This document shows positions 9,362-18,084 of a stretch of DNA of 64,000 nucleotides, piece after piece. The notes under the pieces are model-generated. The model searched no databases. It worked only from the letters and a program-made list of their open reading frames with translations, and was not told the origin of the DNA. Origin of the DNA: Gammaproteobacteria bacterium (lineage in GTDB: Bacteria > Pseudomonadota > Gammaproteobacteria > Pseudomonadales > Azotimanducaceae); the NCBI GenBank assembly GCA_009841615.1, contig VXLL01000018.1, positions 62,001 to 126,000 of the forward strand, given 5' to 3'. Each line of letters begins with the position of its first letter. Position 1 is the first letter of the stretch. A program made the position numbers and the translations under genes.

Positions 9362-10294
9362 CTATTGCAAACTTGAACTCAACCAATTCTGTACCGTTGA
9401 GATGTCTCTGTCCATCTGTTTCTTCAATTTGTCAATCGAATCAAATTTCTCATCCGAACGTACTTTCTTGAGAAAACAAACCTTCAATTGTTCACCGTAA
9501 ATTTCCCGATGAAGATTGAATATGTGCACCTCTAACAGTGGTTCAGTGCCACCAATCGTTGGGCGCGTACCGACATAAGCAGCTCCATAGTACTCCTTCT
9601 CCAAACCTTCAACTCGTACGGCAAAAATGCCTTCAAGTGGAGAACGGTAACGTTGAAGGCGTATGTTCGCGGTAGGGATTCCGATATTGCCGCCAAACCG
9701 GTTTCCTACGACGACAGGACCCATCATAAAGTAGTTTCGACCAAGTAAAGCTGTGGTAGTATTGAAGTCTCCACTCTGTAGAGATTTCCGAACTCGCGTA
9801 CTTGAAATGGTAGCACCTGAGTATTCACATGGTTCGATTTGAGCGATTGTAAAACGATACTCTTCGGCTGCGCTCCGTAGTGTTTGAACGCTTCCACTGG
9901 CATCTTTACCAAATCTAAAGTCCTTTCCCACGACGATGTGTTGAATGCTTAAGGTCTCGACTAAGTATTTTTCAATTAGGCAATCTGCAGTCGTTGTTTG
10001 CAACTTTTCATCGAATGGCAAGCACAAGAGATACGTGATCCCGATCTCACGAATAAGCTCAACCTTTTCTCGAAATCGCGTTAGCCGCGCAGGCACTAAC
10101 TTCCCTTGAAAATACTCTCTAGGTTGGGGTTCAAAAGTAATCACAAGCGATCCTACATTTCGCGATGTTGCTTCATGTTGTACATGCCTGAGTAGAGTCG
10201 AATGTCCGAGATGTACACCGTCAAAGTTCCCTATGGAACAAACCGAGCCTCGATGACGAGGGTGAACATTGTGCAATCCGCGAATAATTTCCAC
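9362..10294 (-). CDS. ribF: bifunctional riboflavin kinase / FAD synthetase
   Basis: 310 residues, GTG start with no clear ribosome site. The N-terminal nucleotidyltransferase domain carries GNFDGVHLGH and the ISSTRVRKSL segment; the C-terminal riboflavin kinase domain carries GNRFGGNIGIPTANI. It phosphorylates riboflavin to FMN and adenylates FMN to FAD; the flavin products serve enzymes such as acetolactate synthase. It starts 10 bp after the murJ stop, so the two are coupled. No FMN riboswitch is visible in front of it. Confidence 0.96.
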   Translation of the reverse strand: MEIIRGLHNVHPRHRGSVCSIGNFDGVHLGHSTLLRHVQHEATSRNVGSLVITFEPQPREYFQGKLVPARLTRFREKVELIREIGITYLLCLPFDEKLQTTTADCLIEKYLVETLSIQHIVVGKDFRFGKDASGSVQTLRSAAEEYRFTIAQIEPCEYSGATISSTRVRKSLQSGDFNTTTALLGRNYFMMGPVVVGNRFGGNIGIPTANIRLQRYRSPLEGIFAVRVEGLEKEYYGAAYVGTRPTIGGTEPLLEVHIFNLHREIYGEQLKVCFLKKVRSDEKFDSIDKLKKQMDRDISTVQNWLSSSLQ

Positions 10295-10304
10295 CGTCGA
10301 AATT

Positions 10305-11900
10305 CTAGCTGGGTCCGACTAACTGCCGGGGACGAAGACCGACTGCTAAACCAATGACAAAATAGGTTAGTGCCCCTGTCCCAACAAGGATCGTCAACCA
10401 AACGACTCGAGTCCAGATTGAGTAGTCCATCCAATGACTGTCTAACGGACTCAAGAAGTGCAACACTACCACCATGCATACACACGCGATCGACGTTTGA
10501 ACACAGACTTTGACGAAGCCTATTGAAATCTCGAAGTCTCCACGACGCATGAGACCGGTCATCAATAGGGTCGCATGCACAACCGCCGCGACCGTAGTCG
10601 CAATAGCGATTCCTACGTGGTGAATGAATTTGAACAAAGAAAGACTAACAAGTATGTTTACGGCCACGCTAATTGAGGCGTAATAAAACGGTGTTTTCGT
10701 GTCCTTTTTCGCAAAAAATCCCGGTGCAAAGATCTTTACCAACATAAGAGGTACCACGCCTACCGCAAACGCTTGTAATGCGACAGCGACCTTTTCTACA
10801 TCTACCCAAGTAAACTCCCCATCTGGGAAAAAAAAGAGCGTCGCGGTTAGTGGTGTTGCCAGTACAAACAATCCCACTGCTGCCGGTAATCCAAGTATGA
10901 TTCCGACTTGAGTACCCCACATTAGGTGTCGACGGAAACCGATTTCATCACCGCGATTGTGTAGTTTCGAGATGCTTGGTAAGATTACCGTTTGTAGCGC
11001 GATCGCGATCATGCCTACAGGGAGTTCAATTAGCCTATCCGCGTAGTACAACCAAGCGACACTTCCCATCATCAGGGATGCAGCGATTTGGGTACCGATC
11101 AAAATGTTGATTTGACCCACAGACGCTGCAAATACTGCTGGACCGAACAATTTCATCATCTGAGTAAAGCCCGGCAGTCTCCAATTGACTTTTGGTAATT
11201 TGAGCAATCGAAGGCTCATCAGGGACGGAAAGTGCCAAAGTAGCTGAATGACTCCGGCTACGATGACCGCCCATGCCAACGCGTACGCTCGTTCCACAAA
11301 CCAAGTAGTCCCAAACAGCATCGCACAAATCATCGCGATGTTGAGAATTACAGGTATGAAGGCAGGAACGAAAAACCGATCAAAACTATTGAGAACAGAG
11401 CCTAGGAAAGCCGTAAATGAAATTAATCCCAAATAGGGAAACATGACGACTAATAATCCAGTCGCTAGATCAAAGCGACCATCTGCAGTCCAAGCAGGCG
11501 TTGAACCCACGGTAAAAATAGTGACGAATGCTGGCGCGAACACGGAGCCTAAGACGCAAACTACTAGCAGCACTAGTCCAAAATTACCCGCGACTACTCG
11601 AACATATTCTTCGAGTTCTTCTCTCGTGCCGGTCTCCTGAAATTGCGCGAGCACTGGAATAAACGCTTGCGCAAACGCGCCCTCGGCGGTCAATCTTCGA
11701 AAAAAGTTGGGTACCCGAAATGCGAGAAAAAACGCATCCGCAATCCGTGTTGCGCTAGCCCCTAAGAACTTAGATTCGGCCATCGTTCGGAGCAGTCCGA
11801 GGACGCGCGAACATCCCGTCAAACTTCCGACTACAAATCCTCTGGAACCAATCCCCTTCTCTTTCCCAGTAGTGATCGGTTGATTGTGATCTTGATCCAC
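10305..11900 (-). CDS. murJ: lipid II flippase MurJ
   Basis: 531 residues, GTG start. An integral membrane protein of the MVF/MOP family with about 14 membrane segments. Recognisable family blocks are SRVLGLLRTM near the N-terminus, ADAFFLAFRVPNFFRRLTAEGAFAQAFIPVL, and the later ASLMMGSVAWLYYADRLIELPVGM. It flips undecaprenyl-linked peptidoglycan precursor to the periplasm. It begins the murJ-ribF-lspA run and is divergent from rpsT, as in many gammaproteobacteria. Confidence 0.96.
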   Translation of the reverse strand: MDQDHNQPITTGKEKGIGSRGFVVGSLTGCSRVLGLLRTMAESKFLGASATRIADAFFLAFRVPNFFRRLTAEGAFAQAFIPVLAQFQETGTREELEEYVRVVAGNFGLVLLVVCVLGSVFAPAFVTIFTVGSTPAWTADGRFDLATGLLVVMFPYLGLISFTAFLGSVLNSFDRFFVPAFIPVILNIAMICAMLFGTTWFVERAYALAWAVIVAGVIQLLWHFPSLMSLRLLKLPKVNWRLPGFTQMMKLFGPAVFAASVGQINILIGTQIAASLMMGSVAWLYYADRLIELPVGMIAIALQTVILPSISKLHNRGDEIGFRRHLMWGTQVGIILGLPAAVGLFVLATPLTATLFFFPDGEFTWVDVEKVAVALQAFAVGVVPLMLVKIFAPGFFAKKDTKTPFYYASISVAVNILVSLSLFKFIHHVGIAIATTVAAVVHATLLMTGLMRRGDFEISIGFVKVCVQTSIACVCMVVVLHFLSPLDSHWMDYSIWTRVVWLTILVGTGALTYFVIGLAVGLRPRQLVGPS

Positions 11901-12027
11901 GTACTTATTCTCGCATTGTCACGGTTGTCAACGAACGCTCCCTACTGCCGCACAATACATATAATTCGCTCCGCTTACCGTCCCTTATGGGATCTTTCTT
12001 CCGAAGCAATTAAAGGTATCCTCGACT

Positions 12028-12300
12028 TTGGCAAACAGTCCTCAAGCTCGAAAACGCGCTCGTCAAGCAGAAACGCACCGGCACCGCAATATGAGTCATC
12101 GTTCTAAATATCGTACCTATATCAAGCAGGTAGATAATTATCTTGCACAAGGCGATCTTGAAGCTGCATCTCAAGCGTATAAAGAGGCGGTACCCATTAT
12201 CGATTCGATGGTCAACCGAGGTCTCATGCATAAAAATAAAGCCGCACGGCACAAGTCTCGGTTGAACACAAAGCTCAAGTTATTGAGTACAGCCGGCTAG
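12028..12300 (+). CDS. rpsT: 30S ribosomal protein S20
   Basis: 90 residues. The N-terminus ANSPQARKRARQAE, the RHRNMSHRSKYRTYIK block and the ending HKNKAARHKSRLNTKL identify S20, which binds 16S rRNA early in small-subunit assembly. The start is TTG with AAAGG about 11 bases upstream. E. coli rpsT also starts with UUG, and that weak start is part of its autogenous translational control; the same may apply here, by inference. It is monocistronic and convergent with obgE. Confidence 0.95.
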   Translation: MANSPQARKRARQAETHRHRNMSHRSKYRTYIKQVDNYLAQGDLEAASQAYKEAVPIIDSMVNRGLMHKNKAARHKSRLNTKLKLLSTAG

Positions 12301-12328
12301 TTGCTTATCGATCCCTTTTAAAGCAACT
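12299..12328. terminator. possible stem-loop between rpsT and obgE
   Basis: AGTTGCTT and AAGCAACT form a perfect 8-bp stem around a 14-base loop, starting inside the rpsT stop codon and lying between two convergent genes. The only T-run (from about 12344) is not adjacent, so it is a weak candidate for an intrinsic terminator and may act only as a 3' end stabiliser. Confidence 0.35.
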
Positions 12329-12333
12329 CGCAC

Positions 12334-13509
12334 TTAACTTTCCGATTTTTTTACATACTCGACTTCGCACAATTCGGGCGATTCCGTTTTGTCCAATGCG
12401 TGCTGGCGGCGCGCTGCTAAAGATTGTGTTAATACATCCGTAGCAAGTTGATCCGCTCTGTCTTGACCGGCTAGCCGTGAATCAGGATCGGATGCTGCAG
12501 CTACTCTTCGCTGATGAATTTCCTTCGCCAGCGCATCGACAAGTTCGTCAACGCCCTGCCCAATGTGCGAAGAAATCGCAAATACGGTCCGTTCAGGATG
12601 TTCACGGCTGTACGAATTTTTTATCTGAATAAGTTCTTCTGCGGTAACACAATCAATCTTCGTCAGCACCGTATAAATGGTGGTCTCTGCCAGTGTCTGA
12701 CTATATTCGGAAAGTTCTATTTCTATGTCTGAGGCGTTTGCGACCGGATCAGATTGGTCTGCCGGTTTCACTTCAATGCAGTGCAGTAGGATCGAAGTAC
12801 GCGTCAAGTGGCGCATAAAACGAGTTCCCAGACCGATTCCTTCCGACGCGCCACGAATCAATCCAGGAACGTCCGCGATCACAAAACTCTGATCTGAATT
12901 CGCTCTCACGACTCCTAGATGTGGCTTTAGCGTGGTAAACGGAAATTCAGCTATTTGCGGTTTTGATGCGGATACTACGGAAAGAAAAGTCGACTTCCCG
13001 GCGTTTGGCATTCCAAGTAGACCAACATCTGCAAGAACGCGCAGCTGTAAGCGCAACCGGCGTTGTTCGCCCGAGGTACCTCGAGTTGTCTGTCTAGGGG
13101 ATCGATTTGTGCTCGTTTTGAAAGAAGCATTGCCGCGGCCGGGTTTGCCCCCGATGGCAACTTTCAACCGCATGTTTGCTTCAGTTACATCGCCAACTAC
13201 TCGTAAAGTCTCTTCGTCGACCACGGTTGTACCGACCGGAACCCGTATCGCGAGAGCTTTGCCGTCTGCGCCTCGTTTCAGGGAACTCCCACCTGGAGCT
13301 CCATTACTTGCTTTTTGTATTGGTTTGTAACGTAAATCGATTAACGTCGTCAATGAAGCGTCGCCAACTAGATATACGGAACCACCAGCACCGCCGTTAC
13401 CACCGTTCGGTCCTCCCTTCGGAACATTTGCGCGTCGCAGAAAACTGAGACAGCCATCACCGCCTCGTCCAGCATTGACCGTGATGGTTACTTCATCAAG
13501 AAAGTTCAA
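12334..13509 (-). CDS. obgE: Obg family GTPase (CgtA)
   Basis: 391 residues from a TTG start with GGAGG eight bases upstream. The glycine-rich Obg fold (about 1-158) is followed by the G domain: GMPNAGKSTF (G1), DVPGLIRGASEG (G3), TKID (G4). Obg binds the 50S subunit late in assembly and couples growth to the stringent response. It follows rpmA by 42 bp in the classical rplU-rpmA-obgE operon. Confidence 0.96.
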   Translation of the reverse strand: MNFLDEVTITVNAGRGGDGCLSFLRRANVPKGGPNGGNGGAGGSVYLVGDASLTTLIDLRYKPIQKASNGAPGGSSLKRGADGKALAIRVPVGTTVVDEETLRVVGDVTEANMRLKVAIGGKPGRGNASFKTSTNRSPRQTTRGTSGEQRRLRLQLRVLADVGLLGMPNAGKSTFLSVVSASKPQIAEFPFTTLKPHLGVVRANSDQSFVIADVPGLIRGASEGIGLGTRFMRHLTRTSILLHCIEVKPADQSDPVANASDIEIELSEYSQTLAETTIYTVLTKIDCVTAEELIQIKNSYSREHPERTVFAISSHIGQGVDELVDALAKEIHQRRVAAASDPDSRLAGQDRADQLATDVLTQSLAARRQHALDKTESPELCEVEYVKKSES

Positions 13510-13551
13510 TGTGCGTGCCTCCGTGACGGGTAGGGCACTAAATGCAGGAGC

Positions 13552-13812
13552 TTAGCTCGCCGCAATAACGCTTACGTACGTCCTTTGAAGCGATCCGTGT
13601 TTTCTATATTCGACTGTACCGTCCGACTTGGCGAACAAAGTGTGATCTTTACCGCACCCAACATTTGATCCTGGATGGAATTTAGTACCACGCTGTCGAA
13701 CGAGAATGTTGCCTGCTCGTACGATTTCTCCTCCGTACTTTTTGACTCCAAGCCGTTTAGATTCTGAATCGCGACCGTTTTTGGTCTTCCCGCCTGCTTT
13801 CTTATGTGCCAT
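13552..13812 (-). CDS. rpmA: 50S ribosomal protein L27
   Basis: 86 residues, ATG start. [20 protein letters not shown] and the [17 protein letters not shown] block are diagnostic of L27, whose N-terminus reaches the peptidyl transferase centre. It begins two bases after the rplU stop. Length is standard. Confidence 0.97.
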   Translation of the reverse strand: MAHKKAGGKTKNGRDSESKRLGVKKYGGEIVRAGNILVRQRGTKFHPGSNVGCGKDHTLFAKSDGTVEYRKHGSLQRTYVSVIAAS

Positions 13813-13814
13813 TT

Positions 13815-14141
13815 TTACTTACCTTTGTGCTCAATTGATGTTATCTCGACCAAGGTTGTTTGTTGTTTGTGTCCTTTTCGTCTAAGGTAGTTTTTTCGTC
13901 GTTTAAATTTAATAACTGTTATTTTAGGTTGGCGACTATGGCTCACCACCCGTGCGTTGACTTTGCAATTCGCAAGGTAAGGAGTACCCACCGAAACCTT
14001 GTCTTTTTCTTCGTCTTTGACCATTAGTACTGAGTCAAAAGTGATATCAGATCCTATTGGAGCATCAAGTCGCTCTAACGAGAGCGTTTCTCCAGTTACG
14101 ACGCGGTGTTGTTTGCCACCACTTTCAAACACGGCATACAT
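13815..14141 (-). CDS. rplU: 50S ribosomal protein L21
   Basis: 108 residues, ATG start. [14 protein letters not shown] at the N-terminus and the [18 protein letters not shown] block identify L21, a 23S rRNA-binding protein. First gene of rplU-rpmA-obgE and divergent from ispB, as in most gammaproteobacteria. Confidence 0.97.
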   Translation of the reverse strand: MYAVFESGGKQHRVVTGETLSLERLDAPIGSDITFDSVLMVKDEEKDKVSVGTPYLANCKVNARVVSHSRQPKITVIKFKRRKNYLRRKGHKQQTTLVEITSIEHKGK

Positions 14142-14529
14142 GGGCGTTTTCTTCTTGTTGTTTTTGGCGTTGGTTATTTGATGAATGATTTACAGCCTAG
14201 TAAAAGCGTGCTCTCACTTTCACTAATCGCAACAAAATTCAAGCACGGAATTTTACACGAATCGAGTCTTTGTAGGCGAGACACTTGCGCTATCGTCGCG
14301 TGTCTTGTACTTGAAATCACTATATTCAAAGTACATGATCGTGAATTGTCTACGCGGAGGAATCATCAATTTGATGACTCAGATCGCACTTTGACTTCAA
14401 TTCTCACACAAACCACACCTACAAAACACTTTTTTTTGCAAAATTCGTTTAGATTTCCATGTTGCATGACTTCAAAGAAGGATTGATCTCACCTATACCA
14501 GTACCACTCCATTTGGTGGAAACTGCTTA
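14142..14529. other. intergenic region between rplU and ispB
   Basis: 388 bp between divergent genes. It must hold the promoters of the ribosomal operon and of ispB. I find no open reading frame that looks coding, no tRNA and no clear long repeat. A GGTGG sequence precedes the ispB ATG by about 10 bases. Confidence 0.5.
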
Positions 14530-15531
14530 ATGAACGCCCACGTAGCTAGTGTGCAAACTAGTGCGACATTTAGCCAAATTCGCGCGCTAGTCCAGCATGA
14601 GTTTGACGAGGTCAATAACCTCATCGACCGTCAGCTACACTCTCGAGTACCACTAGTAGTCGAAATCGGTCGCTATATCGTTGGTTCTGGAGGGAAGCGT
14701 TTGCGACCTCTAATTGTTTTGTTAGCAGCTAAGGCTTGCAGCTACATCGGCAATGCGCAGATCAAATTAGCAGTACTTGTTGAATTTCTTCATACCGCTA
14801 CGTTGTTACATGACGATGTCGTCGATGCTTCTGGAAAACGTCGAGGGAAGCGTACCGTTAACGTACTTTGGGGTAATGCCCCAAGTGTTTTAGTGGGCGA
14901 CTTTCTTTACTCCCGTGCGTTTCAGCTAATGGTCGAGATCGATTCGATGCCGTTGATGGAAATCATTAGCCGCGCGACGAACGTGATCGCGGAAGGCGAA
15001 GTATTGCAACTTCAAAACAGCGGTAACACCGAAATTTCCGAGAGTGAATATCTTGAAGTAATTCGATGCAAAACAGCCATGCTGTTTCAAGCTGCTGCAC
15101 ATTCAAGCGCAACGCTAGCGGGCGCAGATGTTCAGGTTTGTAATGCTATGCGCGATTTTGGGTGCCACTTTGGGATAGCCTACCAACTCATTGATGATTG
15201 GTTAGACTTTGCGGGTGATAGCGATGTCATGGGTAAAAATGTCGGCGATGACTTGGCCGGAGGGAAAGCCACGATACCCTTGATCTACACAATGCGAATG
15301 GGGAATCCTAGTGAAGTTGCTTGCGTACGCGATGCCATCAGAAATCGTTCACAGGAAGAACTATCGACCGTAATCACGGCCGTTCGAACTTCTGGAGCGC
15401 TGGACTATTGTAAAGTACTCGCCGAGAAACACACTCAACATTGCATAGATTGTTTGCAGGCCGTACCGAACAACACTTTCCGAGAAGCTCTCGTCGCGCT
15501 CGCGTACCTTGCAATGTATCGGGCGTACTAG
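14530..15531 (+). CDS. ispB: octaprenyl (polyprenyl) diphosphate synthase
   Basis: 333 residues, ATG start. Both Asp-rich motifs of trans-prenyltransferases are present: DDVVDASGKRRG at 95-106 and DDWLD at 222-226, and GGKRLRP is at 54-60. It lengthens farnesyl diphosphate to the side chain of ubiquinone; the exact chain length cannot be read by eye, and octaprenyl is assumed from the conserved position next to rplU-rpmA. Confidence 0.93.
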   Translation: MNAHVASVQTSATFSQIRALVQHEFDEVNNLIDRQLHSRVPLVVEIGRYIVGSGGKRLRPLIVLLAAKACSYIGNAQIKLAVLVEFLHTATLLHDDVVDASGKRRGKRTVNVLWGNAPSVLVGDFLYSRAFQLMVEIDSMPLMEIISRATNVIAEGEVLQLQNSGNTEISESEYLEVIRCKTAMLFQAAAHSSATLAGADVQVCNAMRDFGCHFGIAYQLIDDWLDFAGDSDVMGKNVGDDLAGGKATIPLIYTMRMGNPSEVACVRDAIRNRSQEELSTVITAVRTSGALDYCKVLAEKHTQHCIDCLQAVPNNTFREALVALAYLAMYRAY

Positions 15532-15568
15532 AATTCCTCGACAGAATTTATGGATTTCATTACAAATT

Positions 15569-15645
15569 CGGAGTGTAGCTCAGCTTGGTAGAGCACTGTC
15601 TTCGGGAGGCAGGGGCCGCCGGTTCAAATCCGGCCACTCCGACCA
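15569..15645 (+). tRNA. tRNA-Pro (anticodon CGG)
   Basis: 77 nt including an encoded CCA. The acceptor stem CGGAGTG/CACTCCG pairs perfectly. The D arm is GCTC...GAGC; the anticodon stem CTGTC/GGCAG has one G-U pair and encloses TTCGGGA, giving anticodon CGG; the T arm GCCGG-TTCAAAT-CCGGC is perfect. Discriminator is A. It reads CCG codons. It lies 37 bp after ispB on the same strand. Confidence 0.97.
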
Positions 15646-15691
15646 TGCCAATTTGGGGTCGAGAATTCTTAACTGTAAAGCTCAAGCTTGT

Positions 15692-16108
15692 TTATTGTGA
15701 ACGAGGTGCTTCTTCGATTAGTCGAAATCGCTCACGCCATCTCCTCAGTGGGATCTTGAGTTTTACTCTTTCCTGACGTCCCTTCAACCAACAGCTATAC
15801 TCCGAGACTATGTACATCATCACGAATCCCGCAGCAAAGTCTATGAGCAATGCATAATCGAAAATTGCGGTATCGTTCGAATCTGACACTCCTTCCACCT
15901 GAACAAAGAATCGAGCAAATAATGTTGCTGCAGCCAGTGCCGCAGCAATGCAGCATGTGTAGAGCCACCACGTGACTTTTACCGGACGAATAGCAAGAAA
16001 AGACAGTACGCTACAAGTGAGAAACAACACTCCTATCCATGGGGTTTGCCAAGAAAGCAACGCTAGTACAACAAATGCTATACCAATTAAACCCGATAGA
16101 TAATGCAA
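15692..16108 (-). CDS. small membrane protein of unknown function
   Basis: 138 residues from TTG with GAGGT six bases upstream. Four hydrophobic segments are visible (starting near residues 5, 25, 48 and 86) with a short polar loop between the third and fourth, and a basic C-terminal tail (RRWRERFRLIEEAPRSQ) likely in the cytoplasm. I do not recognise a family. It lies alone between the tRNA and the ABC operon, on the opposite strand. Codon use looks like that of its neighbours, so it is likely real, but the start is uncertain. Confidence 0.6.
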   Translation of the reverse strand: MHYLSGLIGIAFVVLALLSWQTPWIGVLFLTCSVLSFLAIRPVKVTWWLYTCCIAAALAAATLFARFFVQVEGVSDSNDTAIFDYALLIDFAAGFVMMYIVSEYSCWLKGRQERVKLKIPLRRWRERFRLIEEAPRSQ

Positions 16109-16324
16109 GGTTTACCTCTGGAATCTGATTACTTGTCGATCTGGCGTGCGAATACACACGTCAATACTAAGACGAACAGTGGTCGGTTGGACCACGCAAC
16201 AAACCGATTTTACATGTACCAAGTTTCTAAACTCTTATCTAAGTAGTTGTATCACGTTGTGCGTTAACCAGTTTTCTCTCCGAGTTTGCGACTCAAAACT
16301 ACAACACGTTAGAACTACTGCATC

Positions 16325-17242
16325 ATGAACGTAGAAATCGTAGTCGACGCAACTAACGTAGCGAAATCCTACAACGACATCACAGCGCTGACCGATCTTT
16401 CACTACGGGTTACTCGAGGTCAAAGATGTGTATTACTTGGGCCGAATGGTGCTGGAAAGAGTACACTTCTCAATCTCGTATTAGGTGTCTTGAGACTTGA
16501 TCAAGGTTCGCTTAAGGTGTTTGGAAAAAAAACTGGTCACATATCGGTGCGTAGGCGGACAGGTGCTATGCTTCAAATCTCTGGGATCCCAAGTTCACTA
16601 ACGGTTCAAGAACATTTACGACTGTTCCGAACGTACTACGAAAACCCCCTTTCGACGGACAAACTTGTCCGCACTGCGAAATTGGAAGGACTGGAGCGGA
16701 GAACTTTTGGGTCGCTTAGCGGAGGACAACAACAACGTCTAAACTTTGCTTTAGCTCTGTGTGGAAATCCAATGCTGTTGATTCTAGATGAACCTTCGAC
16801 TTCTCATGACGTAGAAGCCCGCATGGCATTATGGGATGAAATTGACCAATTCATGGGAACAGAACGAACACTGATGCTTGCTACTCATAACTTAGAAGAA
16901 GCTGAGAGACTTGGAGATCGGATATTAATTTTTCACGAAGGACGAGTCATTGCCGACGCTAGTCCAGAAAAACTGAGGTCCATGATTGGAACTACAGAAA
17001 TTTCTGCACAAACCAATGTAAATGTTGAAGTGTTTAAACGTAATCAACACGTAAAACGGATCGAACATGTCGATCGTCATTTAAAGCTCTATGTCACCGC
17101 GGCCGAGAGTGCCGTATCGCAACTACTGCAACTAGATCCTGATCTTAAAAACTTGGCTGTGAAACCAGCTTCCCTACTAGACGCTTATTTACATCTACTT
17201 TCGCCAGCGGGAACTGATGAACACCATCGCACCAATGCTTGA
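16325..17242 (+). CDS. ABC-2 type exporter, ATP-binding subunit
   Basis: 305 residues, ATG start. Walker A GPNGAGKST at 39-47, signature LSGGQQQR, Walker B LLILDEP, and the switch His in ATHNLEEAE. After the nucleotide-binding domain there is a roughly 80-residue C-terminal extension of the kind seen in DrrA/CcmA-type exporter ATPases. The D-loop reads STSHDVEAR where STTGLDPxxR is usual, with His in place of Leu before the Asp. The next gene overlaps it by 26 bp and encodes the permease. The substrate cannot be read from sequence. Confidence 0.88.
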   Translation: MNVEIVVDATNVAKSYNDITALTDLSLRVTRGQRCVLLGPNGAGKSTLLNLVLGVLRLDQGSLKVFGKKTGHISVRRRTGAMLQISGIPSSLTVQEHLRLFRTYYENPLSTDKLVRTAKLEGLERRTFGSLSGGQQQRLNFALALCGNPMLLILDEPSTSHDVEARMALWDEIDQFMGTERTLMLATHNLEEAERLGDRILIFHEGRVIADASPEKLRSMIGTTEISAQTNVNVEVFKRNQHVKRIEHVDRHLKLYVTAAESAVSQLLQLDPDLKNLAVKPASLLDAYLHLLSPAGTDEHHRTNA

Positions 17243-18008
17243 ACGATCTGCACACTTCTGCCGAATACTTTTGGCTGAGTCGTACACTGAGTTTTTGAAG
17301 TGTTTACGGACACCCGCGTTCGCTTCAGCAATTCTCGGCTTTCCCGTAATTATTTATCTCTTTTGTGGTCTTGTGATTGATTGGGGTGAAACGATTGAAC
17401 GCTCACATCAATTCTGGATTATCGCTACGAGTTCAATCGGCGCGATCGGAACTGGATTGTTTGGTTTCGGGGTATATGTTGCAAATGAACGAGGTCAAGG
17501 TTGGTTGCTACTCAAACGAGTCAGTCCGATGCCGATCTTCGTTTACTTTCTTGCTAAAGCGTTGATGGCGGTTGCCTTTTCAATATTGATTAGTTGCATC
17601 ATATTGGCGATCGGACATGCGTTCGTTGTCGTTCAGCTTTCTTTGGTACAGAGTGCTCTGCTGGTGGTGGTTGTTTCGTTGTCGACCATTCCCTATTGCA
17701 TGATTGGTCTTTTATGTGGATTTATGGCCGGTCCCAACACCGCGCATGCTTATGTGAACATTTTGTATCTACCATTGCTGTTGCTCGGTGGTATTATTAT
17801 TCCCTTTGACATCTTACCGCAATTTGTTCAGTCGATTGCAATTTTCACACCAGTCTTTCACTCGTCGCAACTCGCGTTTAAGTTAATTGATACGTCGTTT
17901 GGATATCCGACAATATTGCATTTGCTGGTGCTGTGTGCTTACTCGATCATATGTGTCTGTTTGGCGAGTTTCTTCTATGCTCGAGAGAAAGCACGGACGT
18001 TTGGGTGA
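17217..18008 (+). CDS. ABC-2 type exporter, permease subunit
   Basis: 263 residues; overlaps the ATPase gene by 26 bp. An internal ATG at codon 7 is an alternative start. Six membrane segments are visible, and the NILYLPLLLLGGIIIPFDILPQF stretch is the conserved region of ABC-2 membrane subunits. It forms the channel for the exporter with the preceding ATPase. It sits at the head of a long plus-strand run, but is separated from the next gene by 76 bp. Confidence 0.85.
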   Translation: MNTIAPMLERSAHFCRILLAESYTEFLKCLRTPAFASAILGFPVIIYLFCGLVIDWGETIERSHQFWIIATSSIGAIGTGLFGFGVYVANERGQGWLLLKRVSPMPIFVYFLAKALMAVAFSILISCIILAIGHAFVVVQLSLVQSALLVVVVSLSTIPYCMIGLLCGFMAGPNTAHAYVNILYLPLLLLGGIIIPFDILPQFVQSIAIFTPVFHSSQLAFKLIDTSFGYPTILHLLVLCAYSIICVCLASFFYAREKARTFG

Positions 18009-18084
18009 GTCATTTCAAACTCCAACAGCGTCGGTGCACGCGTGTGGAAATGGTGTCTATTTCAAAAACTTTTGACAAGCTATC

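Noticed and set aside
9905-10304. FMN riboswitch controlling ribF
   Set aside because: The gene follows murJ by 10 bp and no RFN-type conserved sequence is present.
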